Origin: JAFGIN01 sp050301235
GTDB lineage: Bacteria > Fibrobacterota > Chitinivibrionia > Chitinivibrionales > Chitinispirillaceae
Direction of reading: 5' to 3'
Length of the DNA stretch: 64,000 nt
Assembly: GCA_050301235.1 (NCBI GenBank)
Contig: JBNKZD010000272.1
Coordinates: forward strand, 1 to 64,000
In this document: positions 54,989-63,109 of the stretch, one piece after another
How positions within the stretch are numbered: position 1 is the first letter of the stretch
Layout: every line of letters begins with the position of its first letter
Made by a program: the position numbers and the translations under genes
The notes under the pieces: generated by a model
The model's input: only the letters and a program-made list of their open reading frames with translations
Told to the model about the DNA's origin: nothing
The model's database searches: none

Positions 54989-55966
54989 ATGTTGAAGCGT
55001 TTAATTTCATTGTCACTCATTTGCGCTGCTTCTGTTACTGTTTTTGCTCAGGATGATGATGATGATTCAAAAGTAAAAAACGTACAGGAAATTGTTTATG
55101 AAAAACCTACTGAATGGCGGATTTTTTCCACCGGTGCTCCAGTGGTAACCTTCACGCTTAGTAAAGATATTCTCTGGTACGCCACAGCTGAAGCAGTTTT
55201 TTCCTCAAGTACCAGGCAAAAAGATATTCAGAAATTTCCAACGCTCGGAAAAATTCCCGGAAGTGGAATTGTTACGATTGCTGTTGATGCCAGTGGAAAA
55301 ATCTGGATGGCTGGTCCAAACGGTATTGCAGTAAAGCATGGTTCACAATTTACAGATTACACAACCGAAAACGGCCTTCCGGACAATAATGTCAGAGATC
55401 TGCTCGTTGCACCGGATGGAAAAGTGTGGGCGGCAACAGCAAAAGGTGCTGCAGTCTTTGATGGAAGTTCCTGGAAAGTGTATACCACCAAAGATGGCCT
55501 CTCAAGCGATAATACAACTGTTGTTGCAGCAGATACCAAGGGTGGAATCTGGGTTGGCTCCATGAAAGGTATCTCAGTTTTAAATGGTTCCAGCTGGACA
55601 ATATGGGATATGAAAAAAGGTTTGAGCTATAACAGCGTAAAAGCACTTGCCTGGGACAAACGTACCAAATCCATGTGGGCTGCAGTTGGCGAAAGGGATA
55701 TCAACTGTTTTACTAATGGAAACTGGAAAGTATATATGGATGTTTCGCCCGATATCACCTCTATTATGGTAGATACTCAAAGCCGCATCTGGATTGGTCA
55801 TGCAGCCGGCGTAATCAAATTTAATGGTGATGAATGGATCTCTGATTCCAAAAAACATGGTATCCCGGCGGCATCCGTTCAGGAAATGTACCGGGATGGG
55901 AGTGGAAATCTCTGGTACGCTACAGAAAATGGTGTTCTCCGACTGGCAAATCCTTACCCGTATTGA
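54989..55966 (+). CDS. Exported beta-propeller protein (two-component-regulator propeller repeats)
   Basis: 325 aa with GGAGG ribosome site. Signal peptide ending VFAQ, followed by an acidic stretch (QDDDDDSK). The rest is a series of about 40-residue blades of the Reg_prop type: LPDNNVRDLLVAPDGKVWAA, LSSDNTTVVAADTKGGIWVG, LSYNSVKALAWD and IWIGHAAGVIKFNGDEW. These blades form propellers in the sensor part of hybrid two-component systems. Here no kinase or membrane domain follows, so it is a free periplasmic or secreted propeller. Function unknown. Confidence 0.82.
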   Translation: MLKRLISLSLICAASVTVFAQDDDDDSKVKNVQEIVYEKPTEWRIFSTGAPVVTFTLSKDILWYATAEAVFSSSTRQKDIQKFPTLGKIPGSGIVTIAVDASGKIWMAGPNGIAVKHGSQFTDYTTENGLPDNNVRDLLVAPDGKVWAATAKGAAVFDGSSWKVYTTKDGLSSDNTTVVAADTKGGIWVGSMKGISVLNGSSWTIWDMKKGLSYNSVKALAWDKRTKSMWAAVGERDINCFTNGNWKVYMDVSPDITSIMVDTQSRIWIGHAAGVIKFNGDEWISDSKKHGIPAASVQEMYRDGSGNLWYATENGVLRLANPYPY

Positions 55967-56045
55967 TTTAATGGGTATGCGATTTGCTACATTAAGATAA
56001 CACAATTTTAAAATTCGTTGATTTAATAAAAACAGGTTGAATTGT

Positions 56046-57161
56046 ATGGGTAAAATCAAAATTGCAGTTGTCGGAATTGGCAATTGCGCAAGCTCTCTTT
56101 TACAGGGGATTCAATATTACAAAAACCGTGAACCTGAAGAGGCTATCGGTCTGATGCACTGGGATATTGGTGGGTATGTGCCTTCAGATATCGAGGTTGT
56201 TGCAGCATTTGATATCGACAAACGAAAAGTCGGAACCGATGTGCATGAAGCAATCTTTGCCCATCCCAACTGTACTGCAGTATTCCAGCCGCAGATGCCT
56301 CTGTCTGGAGTCAAAGTGACGATGGGATGTGTACTGGATGGGATTTCTGAGCACATGAATAATTATGAAGATGATTACACCTTCATTAAAAGCAGCCATC
56401 CGGAATCCAGTGCTGCTGACATTATCAGAATCATTAAAGAAACAGGAGCAGAAATCCTGGTGAATTATCTTCCGGTTGGTTCTGAAAAAGCAACACAGTT
56501 CTACGCTCAGTGTGCTCTGGATGCCGGTGTTGCGATGGTAAATAACATCCCGGTGTTTATCGCCAGTAATCCGATCTGGGCAGAAAAATTCAAAGAGAAA
56601 AATCTGCCACTGATCGGTGATGACATTAAAGCACAGCTGGGAGCGACAATTACCCATCGTACCTTGACCGATCTGTTTAAAAAAAGGGGGGTCAAGCTGG
56701 AAAGAACCTATCAGCTTAACACCGGAGGTAATACCGATTTTCTGAATATGCTTAACAGAGACAGGCTCAGCTCCAAAAAGGAATCCAAAACTGAAGCGGT
56801 TCAATCGGTGGCAGCTCAACGTCTCAACAGCCGCGATATTCATGTTGGCCCCTCAGACTACGTTCCCTGGCAGAATGATCAGAAAATCTGTTTCATACGC
56901 ATGGAAGGTAAACTTTTTGGTGATGTTCCCATGAATCTTGAACTGCGGCTTTCTGTTGAGGATTCACCAAATAGTGCAGGTGTTGCAATTGATGCAATCA
57001 GATGCAGTAAATTAGCACTGAACGCAGGTATTGGCGGCGTTCTTCATGCGCCGGCATCCTACTTCTGTAAACACCCGCCACTGCAGGTCTCCGATGATGA
57101 AGCGTTCAGGAATGTCGAACTGTTTATATCCGAGTACAGTACAACAGATGTTTCTGCCTGA
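56046..57161 (+). CDS. ino1: myo-Inositol-1-phosphate synthase
   Basis: 371 aa from the ATG at 56046 (a TTG start 9 bases earlier is possible). Converts glucose 6-phosphate to 1D-myo-inositol 3-phosphate with NAD+. Compact actinobacterial/archaeal type: VVGIGNCASSLLQGIQYY (NAD loop), LVNYLPVGSEKATQFYAQCA, IGDDIKAQLGATITHR, LNTGGNTDFLNML and SVEDSPNSAGVAIDAIRC. It opens the route to inositol lipids or solutes; no further inositol genes are adjacent. Confidence 0.93.
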   Translation: MGKIKIAVVGIGNCASSLLQGIQYYKNREPEEAIGLMHWDIGGYVPSDIEVVAAFDIDKRKVGTDVHEAIFAHPNCTAVFQPQMPLSGVKVTMGCVLDGISEHMNNYEDDYTFIKSSHPESSAADIIRIIKETGAEILVNYLPVGSEKATQFYAQCALDAGVAMVNNIPVFIASNPIWAEKFKEKNLPLIGDDIKAQLGATITHRTLTDLFKKRGVKLERTYQLNTGGNTDFLNMLNRDRLSSKKESKTEAVQSVAAQRLNSRDIHVGPSDYVPWQNDQKICFIRMEGKLFGDVPMNLELRLSVEDSPNSAGVAIDAIRCSKLALNAGIGGVLHAPASYFCKHPPLQVSDDEAFRNVELFISEYSTTDVSA

Positions 57162-57362
57162 TTGTTGTTTACAACAGCTATCTTGAAGCCGAATACAAAA
57201 TTTATACTGGTTCTGGTGTAGATTGTCACCAGAACGAATCTCGATAATTCTGTCCGCAAAACTATCTGGAGTTTTTTCAGATGACACATATGGAACTTCG
57301 GAGTAAAGACTGAGAAAGAAGTGAAGAGCTAACTCCAAGTCATCTATTCGTTGCATTTAAAA

Positions 57363-57403
57363 TCACAGAGTCGGGTTTATTCTTTCTACCCGAACCTGTG
57401 TGA
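57363..57403. terminator. Hairpin between convergent genes
   Basis: TCGGGT (57371-57376) pairs with ACCCGA (57388-57393), extended by TCACA/TGTGA across a small internal loop. It lies between ino1 (plus) and the lipoprotein gene (minus). On the minus strand GATTTTAAA follows, a weak T-run, so termination is only possible. Confidence 0.35.
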
Positions 57404-57455
57404 CATTACGAATTCAGATACATTTTATAATAAACCTGAACCAATAGACAAAGAA

Positions 57456-58832
57456 TTACAGGATGCTTACGCCGATAAGCCTCAAGTATGATGTTTCAAA
57501 ATTGTAATTGTCGCCTAGCCGCATCCCTATATGATATTGTACAGCCGAATTGTAACCTGTAGTCCAAGTTTGTACAACTTGGTTAGCGGAATTAACTGTG
57601 GTTCCGGTGCATACACCACTTTGGAATACTAGTTCTGTTGTGTACACTGCATCTGAAGAAACGACGACTGATCCATTATAAGAATTGTTAAATGACAAGT
57701 ATGTGAGGTAGATCTGATCTGGTGCAGTGGTTCCTTCGGGTGTATCAAAAAGCGTTGCCAAAACATTAGAAAATGTGCCCCCACCGGATCCTTGCCAAGT
57801 CAGTATCACCCTATGGCCCTCGACTAACGAAGCTTTTTTGGTAAAAATGCTTACTCCACCGCGATACCTGTCTCCTTTCCCCTCAACAATTGCACCTGGA
57901 ATTTCCTTAAAGTGTTCTCCATCGAGCGTATCAAGGAGAAGTCCATAATAATCCCAAGGAAGATAATTCCATTCAGCGTAGCGCCAGGCATTAACGTTTG
58001 ATACATTACCAAAATCTTCACGTGATAGAATACCATTCAGTGTTACTTTCCCAATAGCACCTAAAGAAACGATCATTGTGGCTGCACCATGGAGTGTATC
58101 GGGACCAACATATTTTAATACAACCTGATAGGTTGTGCTTTGTCCAGAGAATACACTGATTGTCGCATCACCAGTATACAGTAATGTATCGATTCCCCAT
58201 AATTGGCCGTATGCATTCATCTTGATTGTGTGTGCAACACCTGTCGGGCTAGCTTGAAGATAGTCATAATTCAATGTCACAGTGTCACCTAAGCGGGATT
58301 GTTTTTCAAAAGACAAATTGCCCTGTATTTCACCATCAACCAACAGTTCGCAACGATTTACACTGTCCCGAATTGGGAGATAATTTGCTTCGAGCATCGA
58401 GTATTGAGCAGCCAGAAACAATTCAATATTAGCTGTATCAAGAGGAGGAATGCTAAATGTTGTATCAGATGAGTGGATAACTCTCCCATTTTGATCGCGT
58501 GTTTCCACCGCAAGTGTCCAATTGACAACTTGATCATTGATACGTGAAACTAAACCTGTATACGTCTTTCGTTCGGTTCTTTCACTGCTTCCGCCCGTAA
58601 GGGTAAGCGTGTCATATATCAAACTCAAACCAGATGCAGAGAGAACAACATAGAGTTTTGTCAGTTCAATAGCAGCTGTTTTTTGCAGTGTACCAACCAT
58701 TCCAGCATGAACGGTCATTTTTAATGCACCTGTTTCTGTTGGAAATGATGGATCATAAGGCTTTACATTTTCATCACATGCCATAAACAAGCTACCTATG
58801 ATAACTCCAATTAACATAATCGTTCTTTTCAT
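57456..58832 (-). CDS. Lipoprotein of unknown function, beta-rich
   Basis: 458 aa with AAGGAG ribosome site. Signal sequence LIGVIIGSLFMAC followed by DEN: a probable lipidated Cys. Asp at +2 would favour inner-membrane retention by the E. coli Lol rule, if this applies here. The first 250 residues are repeated beta-sandwich strands with a recurring 'v.....s..v.L..t' pattern (ELTKLYVVLSASGLSLIYD, TTYQVVLKYVGPDT). The last 180 residues look like a lectin/jelly-roll domain (YNGSVVVSSDAVYTTELVF). No recognised family. It is a single-gene unit near polysaccharide-degrading genes. Confidence 0.6.
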   Translation of the reverse strand: MKRTIMLIGVIIGSLFMACDENVKPYDPSFPTETGALKMTVHAGMVGTLQKTAAIELTKLYVVLSASGLSLIYDTLTLTGGSSERTERKTYTGLVSRINDQVVNWTLAVETRDQNGRVIHSSDTTFSIPPLDTANIELFLAAQYSMLEANYLPIRDSVNRCELLVDGEIQGNLSFEKQSRLGDTVTLNYDYLQASPTGVAHTIKMNAYGQLWGIDTLLYTGDATISVFSGQSTTYQVVLKYVGPDTLHGAATMIVSLGAIGKVTLNGILSREDFGNVSNVNAWRYAEWNYLPWDYYGLLLDTLDGEHFKEIPGAIVEGKGDRYRGGVSIFTKKASLVEGHRVILTWQGSGGGTFSNVLATLFDTPEGTTAPDQIYLTYLSFNNSYNGSVVVSSDAVYTTELVFQSGVCTGTTVNSANQVVQTWTTGYNSAVQYHIGMRLGDNYNFETSYLRLIGVSIL

Positions 58833-59154
58833 GTATACTCCTTATTAATGATGAGTTTTTTCAATTTCAACTTGCATACACAATTCTAACTTTACTTTGT
58901 AATAATTGTTTTAAATATTTTTTTGATTGCAAAATGTAATGAAAAACAGGTTCCCCCAGCCCTAATTATTGTTAATGATACCACCGACAGTTTTAAATAG
59001 TGCATGATACAAGTGAAATTTTAAAATAATCGGCTAACAATTTTGAAGATAATTATTGCAAGCATATAATTCTACCAAAGCCACTAAAAATACTGGAATG
59101 GGTAGTTGAGAGGGAGCATGTTGAAAAGTTTTTAAATTAATTTATGAATGACTT

Positions 59155-59323
59155 TTAGATGAGCGTTTCTAATGTTATATTAAAATCGAAAGTAACTTTT
59201 TCAGCTACTTTTGCAGTTTCACCACCCATTTACGAAGGCGGTCTGAGAAGAGCCTCTTTCCACTTACGGCAATGCCACAGTTGCGATTGCAAAAACGGGT
59301 CGTAGGCAACGACCCGTTTTTTT
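59155..59323. other. Intergenic interval ending in a two-way terminator; possible small RNA
   Basis: The 528-base gap 58833-59360 holds no convincing gene. Its right part has a hairpin at 59194-59216 (AAAGTAACT/AGCTACTTT, one mismatch), a non-repetitive GC-richer stretch to 59290, and the terminator at 59291-59323. On the plus strand this could be a short RNA of about 150 bases. I recognise no known RNA family. Confidence 0.25.
59291..59323. terminator. Bidirectional rho-independent terminator
   Basis: AACGGGTCG and CGACCCGTT form a perfect 9-bp stem (loop TAGGCAA) with seven T on the plus side and five A on the left (five T on the minus strand). It lies 37 bases past the stop of the GH11 gene and would end that transcript. 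Confidence 0.9.
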
Positions 59324-59360
59324 ACAAGAAGTAAAGGATGTTGGAAATGAGAGTGCAGTA

Positions 59361-60305
59361 TTACCGGTTTTCTTCTGCGGAATAATAGTACACACCGCTC
59401 GCATTGTTCAATGCTTTCAGCATGACGGATGATGCTCCCCCAAGCGGTATTGCTCTTCCTGACATTCCGTTAATTTTCTGTCCAATGGCATTGTAGAACG
59501 TCGCCGGGGTCTGGCTGTTGATCCCCGGCGTCACCGTCATTCCGGACCGGTTGAAACCAAAGTATTCGCCACTCGCTGCCGTGGTGTATTCGTCCTTTGG
59601 AACAATCTTTACTTTTACATCGGCACTCCCGCCGCCGCTCTGATAAGCTTCCACATTGAACGATACCTCATAAAATGAACCGATCTTCATACCGGCAGCT
59701 TCCCAGGCCTTGAAATGGTCACCGACCGTAATGATCCCGCTGGTCCTTTTTTGAGAACGAACACTCCAGTATTGCTGAAATGTCGTATTTCCTTTAATGG
59801 ATGGACCAGTCCGTGAATTCTGGTAGATGTCATACTTACCCTCATCGTTTTCAAAACTGCTTTTTTTGCTGCCACCTGGCGGTTTCCATGTCCCCCAGCT
59901 TTCAATAATGTAGTACTCAACAAGCGGATTTTCAAACCAGCCGTAAATACTCAGGTATGAATTACCCTGGGGGTTGTAGTCGGCCTTGTATTCCACGATC
60001 AGATCTCTCGATCCGGGGCGAATACCTTTGCGGAAGAGTATATTCTGGTTGTAATCCCACTGACATTTGAAGTCACAATCCGCTCCCAGCGTCATGGTCC
60101 CTTTGTCACCACTGTTCTGTTTCCAGTATTCAATATGGTATTTACCCTGAGTTCCGCCGGCATTCGACGAGATAACGTCACCTTCCTTGTAACTTGCCCC
60201 CCATTGGGCTGCAACCGACAATGAGAGTAACCCCACTAAAAGATTTGGTAAATGGTTTAACCGCATAAATGCATCCTTGAGGTTGAATGAAGAGTCTTTT
60301 TTCAT
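59361..60305 (-). CDS. Glycoside hydrolase family 11 endo-1,4-beta-xylanase
   Basis: 314 aa with AGGGAC ribosome site. Cleaves xylan backbone outside the cell. An atypically long N-terminus (13 residues) precedes the signal peptide (LLVGLLSLSVAAQ); ATG at residue 14 is an alternative start. The jelly-roll catalytic domain (about 35-225) has the nucleophile Glu in NPLVEYYIIESWG and the acid/base Glu in VEAYQSGG, plus QYWSVRSQKRTSGIITV and the thumb-like GPSIKG region. A C-terminal module of about 50 residues (FYNAIGQKINGMSG, NNASGVYYYSAEENR) looks like a sorting domain. The CE1 esterase gene lies about 1.1 kb upstream on the same strand. Confidence 0.95.
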   Translation of the reverse strand: MKKDSSFNLKDAFMRLNHLPNLLVGLLSLSVAAQWGASYKEGDVISSNAGGTQGKYHIEYWKQNSGDKGTMTLGADCDFKCQWDYNQNILFRKGIRPGSRDLIVEYKADYNPQGNSYLSIYGWFENPLVEYYIIESWGTWKPPGGSKKSSFENDEGKYDIYQNSRTGPSIKGNTTFQQYWSVRSQKRTSGIITVGDHFKAWEAAGMKIGSFYEVSFNVEAYQSGGGSADVKVKIVPKDEYTTAASGEYFGFNRSGMTVTPGINSQTPATFYNAIGQKINGMSGRAIPLGGASSVMLKALNNASGVYYYSAEENR

Positions 60306-60550
60306 GTTTGTCCCTGATATGGTTTGTATAGCACTGCTTTATTTGTTGTTATGATCTAATATAATGTTTAAAAGAACTGATAAGTTTTTTTTTCAGGACC
60401 GTGTACCTATGCCCTGATATCCGTATAACACATACCATATATTATACGATAATCATCTGCATTCTGCCAAACCGACCATACCCTGAAGTGAAAAAAAATG
60501 CTGAATGGTAGAATTACAAAACCGAATAACCCCATCGACAGTAATCTGCT

Positions 60551-60634
60551 TCAGCCGGCGGCAGGTACTCCTGAAATACAGGTTGTACACAGGCTGACAC
60601 CTGCAACGATCATAATTAATCTGAAAAACTTCAT
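60551..60634 (-). CDS. 27-residue signal-peptide-like ORF after the TIGR02147-like remnant
   Basis: Starts one base after the stop of the fragment at 60636-60815 (TAGCATG) with GGGAAG upstream. Sequence: a Lys/Arg start, hydrophobic core LIMIVAGVSLC, then TTCISGVPAAG and stop. It looks like an export or lipoprotein signal (Cys at TTC) without a mature protein. It could be a decayed lipoprotein gene or a genuine small membrane peptide. Confidence 0.35.
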   Translation of the reverse strand: MKFFRLIMIVAGVSLCTTCISGVPAAG

Positions 60635-60635
60635 G

Positions 60636-60815
60636 CTACTCTTCCCTATCCTTTACAGGCAACACTTTTGACAGTGGAAACAGTTGCATATTGAGTTGAA
60701 AAACCCTGTCTGATTCTGGAGCTTCAGACGCGATTTCTGCAATTTTCCGTCTGGTTTCCTGCAGAAGTACCTGAATTTTTTCAAGCGCATCCTGTGATAT
60801 TCGAATAAAATTCAT
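60636..60815 (-). pseudogene. C-terminal fragment resembling TIGR02147 (Fibrobacter family)
   Basis: A 59-residue frame from ATG 60815, reading ISQDALEKIQVLLQETRRKI then PESDRVFQLNMQLFPLSKV. As I recall the family, full TIGR02147 proteins (about 270 aa) end with 'iS.e.fekIk..i..fr.ei......d....rVyqlN.QlFPls'. The preceding codons (SALIN) still fit the family but are cut off by an in-frame TAA at once, and no N-terminal part is found upstream. So this appears to be the remnant of a decayed gene. Identification is from memory of the consensus. Confidence 0.55.
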
Positions 60816-60933
60816 ATTGATCAGAGCTGATTATTTTAAGCAGCATTACTTTTTCTGAAACTATCTCATCCATGAATAAAAAAAGAATAATTTTTCCCAT
60901 CCCGCCCTATCGATAGTATATATCGTCATCATT

Positions 60934-61315
60934 ATGATTATCTTGTGCGATGCCGGATATAGCTGGATTAATCCAATTATGGAGGAGTACTGGCTACATG
61001 AAAAGGGAGTTCAAATAATCGGGAAAATTTGCTCAATAAATCAGTACAGAGAGTACATCGGTGGTTTAAGGTACAGTCGTGGACATTACGAGATTCGCGA
61101 ATATGCCACTGTATTGGCGCAGAGATCGTTTTCATGATGTTAGTGACGACCCTGTTACTTGTCGTAGTTTATCAATTGCTTATGAATTTAGGAATCGTTG
61201 CGGATAAGTGGGTTGTGGGAGCACTCGTACGAAAGTAATTCGAAATTCTGTTTTCAGTGGTAATGTGCCTCAGGTAGGGCAAAAAAATCAGTATACAGTG
61301 GTATATCGGGATGTA
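60934..61315 (+). pseudogene. Degenerate DUF3592-like gene remnant
   Basis: Three partial frames follow each other. Frame 1 (60934-61137) contains GVQIIGKICSINQYREYIGG and RGHYEIREYATV. A second frame then has HDVSDDPVTCRSLSIAYEF, an in-frame TAA, and VPQVGQKNQYTVVYRDV ending at 61315. The order matches DUF3592 membrane proteins ('G.i......y....Y.v.....G...vGq.y.VyYdp'). At least one frameshift and one stop separate the parts, so it is not functional as one protein. Confidence 0.35.
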
Positions 61316-61387
61316 TAAAAAATTGGGAATGGCAATGAAAAGGGCAGAACGAAGCCTGCCCATTCGTAAATTCCAAGTTACCTGAAA

Positions 61388-62437
61388 CTACCTGCGGCAA
61401 TTGACCTTGCTGAGTTCAGTTGCATTCACCTGCATGGTGGCCACTGCTCGTCCATCAAGTGAAAATACCTGTACCCCCGCAAGCGCTGTTCCGGGCCGCA
61501 CTATGTTCATGGTCCAGGTTGCCGGGCTCAGGCCCCGCACCAGCAGCGCGCTGCGTTCCGCTACAGGCACAATTTTGAGCGGTGCAGCCTGCGACGCAGT
61601 GGTGATCCCTTTGAAAATCCGCTGGGCAAAATGGTGGAGCTGTCTGTCCCAGTTGTCTCTTTCGTGACCCAAATTACTTACAATGTTGAGATATAACGGT
61701 GTAACACCATTCTGGTTCAGGTAATTATGGTAGGTCCTTGCCCTGTTTAAATAATCCTGTTCATTGGTCCCTGCACCAAAATAAGCGAGGTGTACATTAG
61801 CCTTCACAGAGGCCATATCCTTTATAGTTGTACCGGCAGCAATGGTATTCGGTGCTGGTGAGAATGCCCCGATCCAGGTGAAAAACTTAGGGTTTTTATA
61901 CCCAAAGTTGCATGTCTGACCACCTCCCATCGACAGACCGGCAATGGCCCGCATATTGGGGTCCGAAGAGGCGTTATAGTTTTTTTCCACATAGCGGGTA
62001 AGACTATCGATAAGCACCCGTTCAAAGTTTTGCCAGGCGTCGCCACTAGTACCTGTCATATTACCCATAGGCATTACCACAATCATGGGAACAACATTAA
62101 GATTTTTCTGAGCATAGAGGTAATCCATAACCTTATCGGCATACCCTTCAGCATGTCCATTATTGGAGGTCCATGCGTTTTCGTTCCCACCAATACCATG
62201 GTGCAGATACAGTACAGGGTATTTTTCAGCGCGGTTTGCTGAATACCCCGGTGGAGTATAGATGCGGACTTTTCGTTCTCCGTATTTTGTATTGTAACCG
62301 ATTGAAGGCGTCAAGGTTCCTTTGGGAATACTTGCACTTGCCTGATCAAAGCCGTTCGGAACGGTCCATTTGACCTCTTCCGCAAAAACATTCATCACAA
62401 AGAGCGTTAATGAAACGCTCAAAACCTTGTAGAACAT
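61388..62437 (-). CDS. CE1-type feruloyl/acetyl-xylan esterase, C-terminus probably frameshifted
   Basis: 349 aa with GGGGGTGA ribosome site. Signal peptide ends NVFAE. Alpha/beta-hydrolase of the esterase D/CE1 group: VRIYTPPGYSA, YPVLYLHHGIGGNENAW, nucleophile GLSMGGG (about residues 167-173), and catalytic His in LGHERDNWDRQLHHFAQ. It releases ferulic or acetyl groups from xylan, complementing the GH11 xylanase. The C-terminal domain (WTMNIVRPGTALAGVQVF) is a sorting-type module that ends abruptly in ELSKVNCRR. Shifting the frame by one base after LSK gives SIAAGSFR then stop (61378), which looks like the family ending. Confidence 0.88.
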   Translation of the reverse strand: MFYKVLSVSLTLFVMNVFAEEVKWTVPNGFDQASASIPKGTLTPSIGYNTKYGERKVRIYTPPGYSANRAEKYPVLYLHHGIGGNENAWTSNNGHAEGYADKVMDYLYAQKNLNVVPMIVVMPMGNMTGTSGDAWQNFERVLIDSLTRYVEKNYNASSDPNMRAIAGLSMGGGQTCNFGYKNPKFFTWIGAFSPAPNTIAAGTTIKDMASVKANVHLAYFGAGTNEQDYLNRARTYHNYLNQNGVTPLYLNIVSNLGHERDNWDRQLHHFAQRIFKGITTASQAAPLKIVPVAERSALLVRGLSPATWTMNIVRPGTALAGVQVFSLDGRAVATMQVNATELSKVNCRR

Positions 62438-63109
62438 CGTTCACCCCCTGTTGAACATGTAAAGAAAATAAAAAGTACCCTTGTATTGAAGAATACTCTG
62501 GTTGACTGCGTCTATAATCTGATTTGAATGGAGTATTCTTTTACAACCCCATCGCATCAAGTTCACTGCTATACAACTGATAGCGAACCCCCTGCACCCG
62601 ACTTTATGATTATATCGGGTACAGAAGCTTTGTGCCATTAAACACTAATATATATGCAATTGCTGAAAATTTAGAAAAAACATGATGAACAGAGTAAAAA
62701 ATTGTTCCCACAAGGGTGCCTTTAACGATACGCTGTAAAATAAAATAGATAGTATGACCTGAACTTCAGTTCAAATTACATAAAAGGATAAATAATCTTT
62801 TTAATATGCGATCACATCAAACCAGAATCAAGCCAGTGAAATGCCTGAAACCGGAATCTCCTCAAACTGTAAGAGGTGGTTTGGTTTGCAGAAATATTTT
62901 TTTTGCAGTTGAATAGCTGTACGCGGTTCAGGCTCTAAGATTTGTTAATTTTAAAACTCTTTTACAACTTAACCTTTTTTGTCAAAACTACCTTCTCATC
63001 TGCGTGGGATTTAATGATCCAACCTGAGCTACACCCGATTCCGGTACGCGGTTGCCGAAACACCTGGTCAGGTAATTGTTTCCAGTTTTTATTTTTAGAA
63101 AAATACAAC
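62438..63109. other. Intergenic region with one long inverted repeat, no clear gene
   Basis: 672 bases between two minus-strand genes. Contains AAGAATACTC (62489-62498) inverted as GAGTATTCTT (62531-62540), an exact 10-bp pair 32 bases apart, and AT-rich sequence otherwise. A few frames of 36-77 codons occur on both strands without ribosome sites or family resemblance. Confidence 0.45.

Noticed and set aside
56184..56843. 219-codon open frame on the minus strand
   Set aside because: It is entirely antisense to inositol-phosphate synthase, which has full motif support; the composition (many Cys, His, Phe) is that of a shadow frame.
57012..57356. 114-codon minus-strand frame at the end of ino1
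   Set aside because: Half overlaps ino1 antisense; the remaining N-terminal part has no ribosome site and no family resemblance. A decayed gene cannot be excluded.
59221..59290. CTGAGA in a hairpin-rich stretch, considered as a TPP riboswitch
   Set aside because: The other TPP consensus elements are missing and no thiamine gene follows on that strand.
59159..59308. 48-codon plus-strand frame ending in CHSCDCKNGS before the terminator
   Set aside because: No ribosome binding site and the Cys cluster comes from the terminator region; more likely non-coding.
62441..62638. 65-codon minus-strand frame
   Set aside because: No ribosome site, contains the inverted repeat, Cys/Trp-rich odd composition; treated as intergenic.
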